Shown here piece by piece: positions 1 through 5,697 of a DNA stretch of 5,697 bases (positions are counted from its first letter, which is position 1; every line of letters begins with the position of its first letter). The notes beneath the pieces are model-generated. The model was not told the DNA's origin. It saw only the letters and a program-made list of their open reading frames with translations, and ran no database searches. The position numbers and the translations under genes are program-made. Source of the DNA: an uncultured Mycoplasmataceae bacterium (GTDB lineage: Bacteria > Bacillota_I > Bacilli_A > Mycoplasmatales > Mycoplasmoidaceae); NCBI GenBank assembly GCA_947176435.1, contig CAMWQH010000046.1:1-5697 (forward strand), given 5' to 3'.

Positions 1-334
1 GTACAAAATACATAAAATGTTTTTTGATAAAATCAATTACATCAATATTGCTTTTTTCTGATTGAAATTCTAAATCTTTTTCGACTTTGTCAAATCGTTC
101 TTTTGTTTCTTCTTTATTTTCTTGTATTTGTTTACCAAAAGTATCCATAGTCATACTAATTTTCATAAGTGTTTCTTTTAATTCTGAAATTGCAACAGGT
201 AAATCTTGCAAATTTTGTAACATTAAAACGTGCTGACTTTGTATTACTTTTAATTCTGTCACTTCTTTTTTCATTTCCTCAAATCCTGCAAAGTATGTTT
301 CAGCAATTTTAGCATTGTTTAATGTTTCATTCAT
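1..334 (-). CDS. Coiled-coil protein of unknown function (5' part, cut by window edge)
   Basis: I do not recognise this gene. Reading from ATG at 334, the frame stays open for 111 codons and leaves the window at position 1, so the C-terminus is missing. The product starts MNETLNNAKIAETYF and is rich in Glu, Lys, Leu, Ile and Gln. Residues about 18-90 have hydrophobic residues spaced like heptads (for example LKVIQSQHVLMLQNLQDL), with no Pro except one at about 46, so a long coiled coil is likely. The last visible residues (VIDFIKKHFMYFV) turn hydrophobic and may begin a membrane helix. GGTGAT lies 4 bases before the ATG and matches the extended anti-16S sequence. A second ATG at 330 is out of frame. 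The gene lies just beyond a strong terminator, so it may belong to another transcription unit. A coiled coil followed by a membrane helix would resemble XhlA-type phage proteins, but that is a guess. Confidence is high that it is coding, low on function. Confidence 0.75.
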   Translation of the reverse strand, partial: MNETLNNAKIAETYFAGFEEMKKEVTELKVIQSQHVLMLQNLQDLPVAISELKETLMKISMTMDTFGKQIQENKEETKERFDKVEKDLEFQSEKSNIDVIDFIKKHFMYFV

Positions 335-367
335 AGTATCACCGACTTTCTAGCAATCCAATTTATT

Positions 368-398
368 AAAAAAAGGTGCATCTCTGCACCCTTTTTTA
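368..398 (-). terminator. Rho-independent terminator after the capsid genes
   Basis: On the minus strand the RNA would form a perfect 6-bp stem GGTGCA / TGCACC with a GAGA tetraloop (375-390), followed directly by seven T residues (374-368). GAGA belongs to the stable GNRA loop class. The hairpin begins a few bases after the stop codon at 406-404 and would end the head-gene message. On the plus strand the same stem is followed by C and then six T residues (392-397), so it could also stop transcription from the opposite direction. Confidence 0.9.
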
Positions 399-403
399 TC
401 GTG

Positions 404-670
404 TTAAGACAAATTTTTATACAAAGCTAAAAGTTGTGGATACTGTTTCAAATCTAAAGGGATACCATCCTTTGTATATTCTTCTCCATTTGAAACTACC
501 GCTTTTTCAGTAGAATACATAACAACACTTTGCCCTGCTATCAAAGGATAACCGCCTTTACATGGGTAATCAATGTTTTCTACTTTTCCGTTTTTAGAAT
601 ATTGTTTCGCATCATCTTCTTTTTCTACTGCGTGTAAAACACTACCTTTGTCTAAATACGCATATGACAT
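404..670 (-). CDS. Small protein of unknown function, downstream of the major capsid gene
   Basis: The gene encodes an 88-residue protein starting MSYAYLDKGSVLHAVEKEDD. I do not recognise the family. The start is set by AAAGGGTGA ending 5 bases before ATG 670-668. The frame extends upstream to a TTG at 703, but that lies inside the capsid gene and has no better site. The sequence is soluble-looking, with no signal peptide or membrane segment. The middle is Gly/Tyr/Pro-rich (DYPCKGGYPLIAGQSVVMYS, about residues 34-53), followed by short beta-prone stretches and a helical tail (YPQLLALYKNL). It begins 16 bases after the capsid stop and is the last gene before the terminator, so it should be made together with the capsid. 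This position suggests a minor head, head-completion or decoration role, which is inference from context only. Confidence 0.85.
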   Translation of the reverse strand: MSYAYLDKGSVLHAVEKEDDAKQYSKNGKVENIDYPCKGGYPLIAGQSVVMYSTEKAVVSNGEEYTKDGIPLDLKQYPQLLALYKNLS

Positions 671-686
671 ACAACTCACCCTTTCT

Positions 687-1757
687 TTATTTTTCAATAC
701 CAATTAAAACTGTATCAGAATTAAATAATCCAAAATTTGCTATCTCTGTAAATGTACCTAATTTTGTCTGATTTCTTATGTTAGACTGTAATTCTTTAAT
801 ATTACTGCCTAATGCAACATATTTAATCAGTGATTGGTCTACATTTAAAGCAATTATTTGTTCTTTTCCATTTGCTTTTGGTATATTATCATTATAAATA
901 ACAGTTACATTTTCAAATATTGATTGTGGAAATTCAAATCCAAACATAGATAAAACGCCACTTGCTTCATTTGTGTTATATCTCATCTTTATAATTTGCT
1001 GATAAAATTTATCTCCAACAATTAATGTAGTAATTGGAAATCCTGATTTTTTTGTAAACTTCATTGCCATATTAAGTAAATCAGCATCTGTAACGGTTCC
1101 TGCTGTAGATAAAGTCATTGTTTCAATTTTTTTGCCTTTATTTCCATCTCCATTGATTAAAACATCAATAGCATCATCAACTTGACTTTGTGCAATATCA
1201 TTTGCAATCGCATCCAAATATTTGTTGAAAACATTAATCCTTAAATACATTAATGCTTCATAAGTGGCTTCTATTGCTCGTCCTCGTTTTACCATCTTAA
1301 TTACACTTTCGCCCAATTCAATTTTTGCAAGTGGAATATCTTGTCCTTCAGCAACACGTTTTCTTGAAATATTATCTTTGTTTTTTTCATCATTCAAATT
1401 TAATGTTGCTGACATTGCTGCCAATCCGTCAACACCAACTGTTGTATTTGTAATATATTGTAATATAGGTTTTCTGTTAATGTTTTCCCTTAACAATGTA
1501 TCAATATAAGAAGGCATTAACCATTCTCCAGCACCATTTGTATTAAATGAATTTAATATTGATTTGTTACTAATACCATGCTGAGCCATAGATAATTGTA
1601 TAGGTGTTAATCCTTTTGCACTTGGATTATCTGTGACAAATTTATTAATTTCCTCTTTATATTCTCTTTCTAACACTTCATCAACAGTTATATGCTCCTG
1701 CAAACTTTTCATATAAATGTCTTCAGTCATAACAATTTTTCTAATATTATTTTCCAC
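687..1757 (-). CDS. Major capsid protein, HK97-like fold
   Basis: This is the predicted main shell subunit, 356 residues from GTG 1757-1755. That start is preferred because AAAGGAAGTG (1764-1773) puts its AGGAAG core 8 bases upstream; GTG 1766 sits inside this site, and ATG 1730 has no site. The protein has an N-terminal arm of about 75 residues, then GAGEWLMPSYIDTLLRE (about 75-91). A charged E-loop follows (RKRVAEGQDIPLAK, about 132-145), then the beta strand leading into the long spine helix (about 160-192) and an A-domain half rich in beta strands, ending FGLFNSDTVLIGIEK. This order is typical of HK97-fold capsids, and the length fits. The call rests on pattern and on position after protease and cement genes, not on a database match. 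No HK97-sized N-terminal delta domain is obvious, which agrees with scaffold being supplied by the upstream gene. Confidence 0.88.
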   Translation of the reverse strand: MENNIRKIVMTEDIYMKSLQEHITVDEVLEREYKEEINKFVTDNPSAKGLTPIQLSMAQHGISNKSILNSFNTNGAGEWLMPSYIDTLLRENINRKPILQYITNTTVGVDGLAAMSATLNLNDEKNKDNISRKRVAEGQDIPLAKIELGESVIKMVKRGRAIEATYEALMYLRINVFNKYLDAIANDIAQSQVDDAIDVLINGDGNKGKKIETMTLSTAGTVTDADLLNMAMKFTKKSGFPITTLIVGDKFYQQIIKMRYNTNEASGVLSMFGFEFPQSIFENVTVIYNDNIPKANGKEQIIALNVDQSLIKYVALGSNIKELQSNIRNQTKLGTFTEIANFGLFNSDTVLIGIEK

Positions 1758-1763
1758 TTTCTC

Positions 1764-1773
1764 CACTTCCTTT
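1764..1773 (-). promoter_or_regulatory. Ribosome binding site that sets the capsid GTG start
   Basis: The minus-strand sequence AAAGGAAGTG starts right after the cement-gene stop codon (TAA at 1777-1775) and differs by one base from AAGGAGGTG over the aligned part. Its AGGAAG core is 8 bases from GTG 1757, which is ideal, but it overlaps the alternative GTG at 1766. It therefore decides the start in favour of 1757. Confidence 0.65.
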
Positions 1774-1774
1774 C

Positions 1775-2170
1775 TTATCTTAAAAATATTGTTGTCATAT
1801 TTGTATCTGTATCTAATGCTGTAACTTGTGCATTTGTGGCAGTTGTAGATTTTGCAAATCCTCCAGAGCCATCACAAGCCAAATAATCTCCTACAGCTAC
1901 GCCTGTACTTTCTAAATCAGTAAAAAAACCATTTGTTCCAACACCAACAACCAATTTATCATTAGACGTTGTTTGTGGTTCTACTATAGTTACAATTCCA
2001 AAAATAGGATTAGATGCACTGCCATATCCTACAGTATTAGAATCTGTAATGGTAACTGCTTTTCCCTTTATGCTATCTATATCATCTTTTATTGCTTCTG
2101 TTGTAGTATCATCTAAATACAATGTTGCTCTTGTTAAATTTCCAATACCATTTACACTAATAACTCCCAT
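1775..2170 (-). CDS. Capsid cement/decoration protein, DUF2190-like
   Basis: The gene encodes a 131-residue Gly/Thr/Val/Asp-rich protein that looks all-beta. It has short strands separated by turns: KGKAVTITDSNTVGYG (about 35-50), NPIFGIVTIVEP (about 54-65), then DKLVVGVG, and VAVGDYLACDGSGGFAKST (about 91-109). The pattern of a modest-affinity G-D-x-L-x-x-D-G-x-G turn after a V-x-V-G strand, together with the small size, resembles the DUF2190 family of head-stabilising proteins, which bind the outside of expanded capsids. Position between the protease/scaffold and capsid genes is the usual one for such proteins. The start is ATG 2170 with a near-perfect AAAGGAGTGA site, which overlaps the protease stop codon. 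Stop is 17 bases before the capsid start. Family assignment is from pattern and context; the role as a minor capsid protein is the main alternative. Confidence 0.75.
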   Translation of the reverse strand: MGVISVNGIGNLTRATLYLDDTTTEAIKDDIDSIKGKAVTITDSNTVGYGSASNPIFGIVTIVEPQTTSNDKLVVGVGTNGFFTDLESTGVAVGDYLACDGSGGFAKSTTATNAQVTALDTDTNMTTIFLR

Positions 2171-2184
2171 TTTTATTCACTCCT

Positions 2185-2670
2185 TTAATATTTATAGTCT
2201 TCTGGATTAATATGAAATGCTTTTTCACTTCCAAGTGGCTGAGAAGTTCTAGTTCCAACATTTAATGCTTTTTCTGCTTCTTTTTTCCATTCTTCAGATT
2301 GTGCTTTTACTTCGTAATATGTAAACCTATCAAATATTTTTGTCCATCTTTTTTCATCAAAATCATTTCCCTTTGCTTTTACACCATTTTTCATAGCATC
2401 TTCTACTGCACATTGAAAAATTTTATCATATTCAGAAGCTTTGGTTTGTTGCTGCTCATATGATTTCATTTTGGAAAATAATTCTTCTTTGTTGATTTCT
2501 CCAAACTCTTTCTTTGCTTCATCTACTGTTAAAAATACTGTTTCTTCTTTATTAGCTGCTTTTAATATTTTCAAAAATAAATCAGCATCTATTTCTTTAC
2601 TTTTAGAAATAATTGATTGAAAATCACTCTCATCAATTCCATATTGTTTTAAATCATCATTATATTTCAT
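2185..2670 (-). CDS. Nested capsid scaffold protein from an internal in-frame start
   Basis: This is a proposed 161-residue product sharing stop and frame with the protease gene, starting at ATG 2670-2668 (protease residue 216, MKYNDDLKQYGIDESD). AAAGGGTGA lies 7 bases before this ATG, the same site used by the 88-residue gene downstream. The start falls exactly at the junction between the protease end motif and the helical region. The protein is Lys/Glu/Asp-rich with helix-forming stretches and a C-terminus ending FHINPEDYKY. Phages such as lambda (C and Nu3) make scaffold this way from a protease gene. A free scaffold would assemble the procapsid in excess over the protease fusion. Use of the start is inferred from the site, not shown. 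Confidence 0.6.
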   Translation of the reverse strand: MKYNDDLKQYGIDESDFQSIISKSKEIDADLFLKILKAANKEETVFLTVDEAKKEFGEINKEELFSKMKSYEQQQTKASEYDKIFQCAVEDAMKNGVKAKGNDFDEKRWTKIFDRFTYYEVKAQSEEWKKEAEKALNVGTRTSQPLGSEKAFHINPEDYKY

Positions 2671-3315
2671 TTTATTTTCACCCTTTCGTTGTTTCGTTAC
2701 TCCTGCTTCTGGTTGAGCTGGTACTGCTACAAAACTAACTTCATAAGCATCATTTATGCCTTCTAATTTTACAAACATTTTTTGTTCATCATATACTTCT
2801 CCTTTGTAATGCCTACATTCTCCTTCATAATAATCTAATCCACATATACTACAAGTATGCTTGCTTACTCCAACATCAATAGATACCTCTTTTAGTATTC
2901 CTGCATCTATGTTCAATATAAAATTTTTTGTAGCATCCGATTTTACAGTATATGCCAATGCAGTCAAATGATAAAATGGTTCACCATCTTTTGTTATCTT
3001 TCCGCTAACTTGTTCAACATTTGTTTTAAATATTCTTGCTGACTGATTTTTAGCACTCCAACGATGGTCTAATACAATTGTTTTTCCTACCATTAGTGGA
3101 GCAATTGCATTTAACGATTCTACTGTAAATTTTTCTATATCTCTATCTATATCATTGTTACATAAAGATATTGGAAATATATATACTTCATCTAATGATA
3201 AATTTCGTCTTGTATATTTATTAATTAGTGCTAAACTATCTTCATTTGTTGTATTTTCAATTTCCAATTGTTTTTGTATCACTCCATATTTTTTACAATC
3301 ATTATTGTTCGCCAT
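2185..3315 (-). CDS. Prohead maturation protease fused to a scaffold domain
   Basis: The 376-residue product has two parts. Residues about 40-206 look like a herpes-assemblin/HK97-type serine protease, which cleaves scaffold and capsid arms inside the procapsid. The likely catalytic His is H84 (VLDHRW) and the likely nucleophile is S145 (LKEVSIDVGVS); the domain closes with EVSFVAVPAQPEAGV (192-206), a typical end motif. Between these lies C155-x2-C158 ... C167-x-H169, a probable zinc-binding insert. Residues 216-376 are charged and helical (for example KEELFSKMKSYEQQQ) and resemble an internal scaffold. The ATG at 3315 lies 14 bases inside the portal gene's 3' end, with GGTGA 8 bases upstream, so translation is probably coupled. 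An internal start at residue 216 may make the scaffold separately. Protease call is strong from motifs and synteny; the exact peptidase family is not settled. Confidence 0.85.
   Translation of the reverse strand: MANNNDCKKYGVIQKQLEIENTTNEDSLALINKYTRRNLSLDEVYIFPISLCNNDIDRDIEKFTVESLNAIAPLMVGKTIVLDHRWSAKNQSARIFKTNVEQVSGKITKDGEPFYHLTALAYTVKSDATKNFILNIDAGILKEVSIDVGVSKHTCSICGLDYYEGECRHYKGEVYDEQKMFVKLEGINDAYEVSFVAVPAQPEAGVTKQRKGENKMKYNDDLKQYGIDESDFQSIISKSKEIDADLFLKILKAANKEETVFLTVDEAKKEFGEINKEELFSKMKSYEQQQTKASEYDKIFQCAVEDAMKNGVKAKGNDFDEKRWTKIFDRFTYYEVKAQSEEWKKEAEKALNVGTRTSQPLGSEKAFHINPEDYKY
2678..2686 (-). promoter_or_regulatory. Internal ribosome binding site for the nested scaffold
   Basis: AAAGGGTGA on the minus strand is followed by the 7-base spacer AAATAAA and ATG 2670. 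It encodes residues of the protease-scaffold linker (RKGEN), where sequence is probably free to vary. Strength and spacing equal those of true starts in the same operon. Confidence 0.65.
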
Positions 3316-4690
3316 TTTCTATTTCACCACCATCTGTTATATTATTCTCTTCTTTTTCTTCTTTGAAGTTCTTTTTAATATATTCAAACATTCCATTTGA
3401 ATTTTGATTATCAGCATTTTCTACACCCATAGAATTACTTGCAGCTTCATCCTTTCCAATATATCCATATTCTTCAGCACGTCTATTAATTTCTAATAAT
3501 TTTATTTTTGCATCTAGTTTGTCTAATTCCTTTTTCCAATCAATAGGATTAAACTCAACTTTAGGAATAATTTGATAGCCATTTACCCTAGCCCACATAC
3601 GACAAATATCCTCTATAATCCTTTTAGAACCACGTCTCATACTTTCAATCGTATCTGTTACTATTTTAAATTCAACACTTGAAAGAGCATAAGAACCACT
3701 TTTCAGTCTATTCATTAATACCTGCAGTATTTGAAAAGAGTTCATAACTTGTACATCAATTACATCATTCCACGCCCTAATATCAATGCCACTACCATTT
3801 ACACCAGCACCTAAAGTTTCAACTTTTATTGCATCACTTGTAACGAAGTCATTATCTTTTCCTACAAATCTCATCATTTTAGCAACTGAATCAATTTGAG
3901 AGCTGATAGCCTTTTTTATTCCATCTGAAGATTTATCGGATAATGAATTTATAATTCTTTCACTATCTACTGTAGCATGGTATCTAGGATAACCAATTCT
4001 ATGTAGTACTGTCCAACTATCACTTAAAAATTGTTGCTGCTGTGTAATAGCTAAAATAGCAGGTTCAAACATAAATGTGCCATCAGGATGTCCTATTTTT
4101 GGTTGAAATGGTACAAAAAAGAAATTTCCATCAAATAAATCTCTTTTTTCTCCTTGTTGCTGTTGATATGCAGCATATCTCTTTTTTTCTGGTATCCACT
4201 TCCATTCTACTATTGAAACAGGGTCAACCAAATAAATATCATCAATACCTTCATCTAAATTTTCAATAACAACTTCTACACCCATTCCACCATGTGTAAT
4301 AGCACTTCCGTGCAATTCATCTATGATGCCGTCTAATCCACTAGAATTTGTTTTTCCAATTCTTGAAGCAAACTCTCTAAATTCAGCATCATATTTTTTA
4401 ATTGGCTGACTTTTTAATCCCTTTCCTGCACGATACCATTGTATGTTAATTCCGTTATTTGCAAGCCTTAAATATGTATTAAATGCCATTTTTCCGTCTG
4501 GTGTCTTATATACAATTGTATCAATAGCATCAGCAACATTATTTTTAACTTTTAATTCTTTTAAAATATCTAAAGTTTTTTGATTATAAGAATAAATATC
4601 TTCTAATTCATTAGAAATAACAGATATTCTTCCAATATTTATTGAGGTATCATCTTTTTTATTACTATCCTTTTTTTTAAATAAGTCCAT
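3302..4690 (-). CDS. Phage portal protein
   Basis: This 462-residue protein is the predicted portal, which forms the ring at one capsid vertex through which DNA enters and leaves. Length fits the family (about 400-500). The charged N-terminus (MDLFKKKDSNKKDD) is followed by a mixed alpha/beta region (VADAIDTIVYKTPDGKMAF, about 52-70; DDIYLVDPVSIVEWKW, about 150-165), then RIGYPRYH (231-238). A region near 304-330 and a helix about 344-368 (TDTIESMRRGSKRIIEDICR, 345-364) would correspond to the stem and crown side of the fold. The C-terminal tail (from about 410) is polar and acidic. There are two Gln runs, at 176-179 and 217-220. The start ATG 4690 has GGTGGTGG 4 bases upstream. The call rests on size, helix pattern and position between terminase and prohead protease; I cannot name the portal subfamily. 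Confidence 0.85.
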   Translation of the reverse strand: MDLFKKKDSNKKDDTSINIGRISVISNELEDIYSYNQKTLDILKELKVKNNVADAIDTIVYKTPDGKMAFNTYLRLANNGINIQWYRAGKGLKSQPIKKYDAEFREFASRIGKTNSSGLDGIIDELHGSAITHGGMGVEVVIENLDEGIDDIYLVDPVSIVEWKWIPEKKRYAAYQQQQGEKRDLFDGNFFFVPFQPKIGHPDGTFMFEPAILAITQQQQFLSDSWTVLHRIGYPRYHATVDSERIINSLSDKSSDGIKKAISSQIDSVAKMMRFVGKDNDFVTSDAIKVETLGAGVNGSGIDIRAWNDVIDVQVMNSFQILQVLMNRLKSGSYALSSVEFKIVTDTIESMRRGSKRIIEDICRMWARVNGYQIIPKVEFNPIDWKKELDKLDAKIKLLEINRRAEEYGYIGKDEAASNSMGVENADNQNSNGMFEYIKKNFKEEKEENNITDGGEIENGEQ

Positions 4691-4719
4691 TTTTCCACCA
4701 CCATAAATACTATAATACT

Positions 4720-4748
4720 ATCATATCATTTGGATTTCATAATATCAA
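4720..4748 (-). promoter_or_regulatory. Candidate sigma-A promoter P2 for the head genes
   Basis: On the minus strand, TTGATA (4748-4743) and TATGAT (4725-4720) are separated by 17 bases. Each differs from the consensus by one base, and the -10 is preceded by TGA, giving an extended -10 (TGATATGAT). The expected transcription start is near 4713, leaving a leader of about 23 bases to the portal ATG. In such AT-rich DNA chance matches are common, but two good elements at exact spacing in the only sizeable gap of the operon make it plausible. Confidence 0.5.
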
Positions 4749-4767
4749 CTACAAATTTTTATGTAAA
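4739..4767 (-). promoter_or_regulatory. Candidate sigma-A promoter P1 for the head genes
   Basis: On the minus strand, TTTACA (4767-4762) and TATTAT (4744-4739) are separated by 17 bases; each has one mismatch to consensus. Its -10 overlaps the -35 of P2, so both could not be occupied at the same time. The start would be near 4732, just after the terminase stop codon. Confidence 0.4.
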
Positions 4768-4771
4768 TTAT

Positions 4772-5697
4772 TTACTCGTAATCAACTATAGATATATCAA
4801 ATATTGGCGGTATAATAATCTCTACTTTGTCAAAATCAAAGTAGCAAAAATACATTGCTGAAACAAAGTCATCATGTGCTTGTTCTTTATTTTTATATCG
4901 ACCATTAATGAAACTATAATCGTTCATTTCATAAATAAGTGTTTGTGTTGCCTCTTCACCATCATATAATATTTGACAACAGTTATTTTCTATAGCACGC
5001 TCTAAATTATTTATGTACTCTGATTTTTTAGTACCGTGTTCATCAAGAGGTATTTCAAATACACCTCTTTTTGTAAGCTGTCCTTCTATAGCTGTATGTC
5101 CTGTAATTCCATAAGCACATTCTGCATTGTTGTACAATTTAGAATAAAAAGCAATCTCATCCCACTGTTCATCATATTTTTTACCATACAAACTAATTAT
5201 TTTAACTATCCTATTTTCACTTTTATCTCTAATTACAATAGCAGGTGTGTCTCCAGAACCACCTGTAGCAGGGTCATATCCAATACGATATACATTATAT
5301 GGTTTTGCCATTTGCCATTCTTCTATTATTTCTCTTTTTTGTTTTGCTTTTAATTTAAAGTCTAATAGTTTAACACATTTTGCTTCAAAATTCTTAAATA
5401 CTGTACCTTCATCATCTAAAAATTCTCCCAAATAATTTTGTCTATATACATTATTTCCAAGCCTTCGACGTAAATCTTCAGAATAAAGCATTTCACCATA
5501 TTTTGTTAAAATTTTTGTATTTGCTAATTCTTTATTTACTGGATTTTCGTCCCATGAAAATTGAAAGGACTCCCACATAGAAGAATAATTCGGATGGTCT
5601 TTTTGACCCCAAGTCCACATTGTATAGAAATAGTTTTTCCCTAAAGGAGAACTATTTATAATTGCTTTTCCCATACCATAGCTATGCCCTTTTCGGT
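4772..5697 (-). CDS. Terminase large subunit, C-terminal part (5' end outside window)
   Basis: The large terminase is the DNA-packaging motor: an N-terminal ATPase drives translocation and a C-terminal RNase H-like nuclease cuts the concatemer. The frame is open to the window edge; the codons before the first in-window ATG (5674) read RKGHSYG, so that ATG is not the start and the Walker A/B part lies upstream. Counted from ATG 5674, INSSPLGKNYFYTMW (6-20) is the usual coupling motif (S/T-x-P-x-G-x-N) at the end of the ATPase domain, and the VYRQNYLGEFLDDEGTVF linker (76-93) is typical. The nuclease domain starts RIGYDPATGGSGDTPAIVI (130-148; D134 the first metal ligand) and ends with AHDDFVSAMYF (266-276; D268/D269). 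The middle acidic ligand is less clear, perhaps E185 or E197. A gap of 81 bases with promoter candidates separates it from the portal gene. Confidence 0.93.
   Translation of the reverse strand, partial: RKGHSYGMGKAIINSSPLGKNYFYTMWTWGQKDHPNYSSMWESFQFSWDENPVNKELANTKILTKYGEMLYSEDLRRRLGNNVYRQNYLGEFLDDEGTVFKNFEAKCVKLLDFKLKAKQKREIIEEWQMAKPYNVYRIGYDPATGGSGDTPAIVIRDKSENRIVKIISLYGKKYDEQWDEIAFYSKLYNNAECAYGITGHTAIEGQLTKRGVFEIPLDEHGTKKSEYINNLERAIENNCCQILYDGEEATQTLIYEMNDYSFINGRYKNKEQAHDDFVSAMYFCYFDFDKVEIIIPPIFDISIVDYE

Noticed and set aside
1..334. Naming the edge gene an XhlA-type lysis protein
   Set aside because: Only the coiled coil is visible; the membrane segment that would support it lies beyond the window, and no lysis gene is seen nearby.
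671..703. Longer version of the 88-residue gene starting at TTG 703
   Set aside because: It would overlap the end of the capsid gene, use a TTG start and lack a ribosome site, while ATG 670 has AAAGGGTGA at 5 bases.
1264..1509. Plus-strand open frame opposite the capsid gene (81 codons), and similar plus-strand frames at 1692-1886, 3155-3400, 4075-4269, 5036-5353 and 5247-5435
   Set aside because: All lie antisense to well-supported genes, have Phe/Ser/Ile-rich or Cys-rich low-complexity products expected from reading AT-rich coding DNA backwards, and show no operon context.
3980..4170. Glutamine runs in the portal (residues 176-179 and 217-220) as a repeat expansion
   Set aside because: They are only four Gln each with mixed CAA/CAG codons, and are not unusual for a portal.
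4748..4768. Weak hairpin (TACA / TGTA) just after the terminase stop, as a possible terminator
   Set aside because: The stem is only 4 bp, AT-rich, with an 8-base loop and no following T tract; it coincides with the P1 promoter elements.
1..5697. tRNA genes, CRISPR repeats, insertion sequences, attachment sites, retroelements or defence genes
   Set aside because: No matching structure or repeat was seen on either strand; the genes are packed end to end as ordinary phage head genes.

Overview
The window is a virion-morphogenesis module of a tailed double-stranded DNA bacteriophage or prophage. Every gene reads on the minus strand, so transcription runs from position 5697 towards 1. The DNA is very AT-rich (about 30% GC by eye). 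Codons are A/T-ended, with frequent AGA and ATA, and the ribosome binding sites are strong AAAGGAGTGA / AAAGGGTGA types. This points to a low-GC Firmicutes host, most likely clostridial, although no host gene is present to confirm it.

Layout in the direction of transcription: the 3' two thirds or so of the large terminase gene (5697-4772, cut by the window edge); an 80-base gap with two overlapping sigma-A-like promoter candidates (about 4720-4767); the portal gene (4690-3302); a prohead protease fused to a scaffold domain (3315-2185), overlapping the portal stop by 14 bases and containing a likely internal start for a free scaffold (2670-2185); a small capsid cement/decoration protein (2170-1775); an HK97-fold major capsid protein with a GTG start (1757-687); an 88-residue protein of unknown function (670-404); a strong, potentially bidirectional intrinsic terminator (368-398); and the first 111 codons of a coiled-coil protein that runs off the window at position 1.

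The genes fit one pathway. Scaffold and portal nucleate a procapsid of the major capsid protein, the protease clears the scaffold, the terminase packages DNA through the portal, and the cement protein stabilises the expanded shell. Between the portal and the 88-residue gene, spacing is 17 bases or less or overlapping, and each start has its own Shine-Dalgarno sequence, as expected of one polycistronic message. There is no gene-free stretch longer than about 80 bases. I saw no tRNA, CRISPR array, insertion sequence, attachment site or defence or toxin gene. The most interesting points are the nested scaffold start, the zinc-binding insert in the protease, the promoter pair separating terminase from head genes, and the terminator placed just in front of the coiled-coil gene. 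I do not see a wholly new biological system here.
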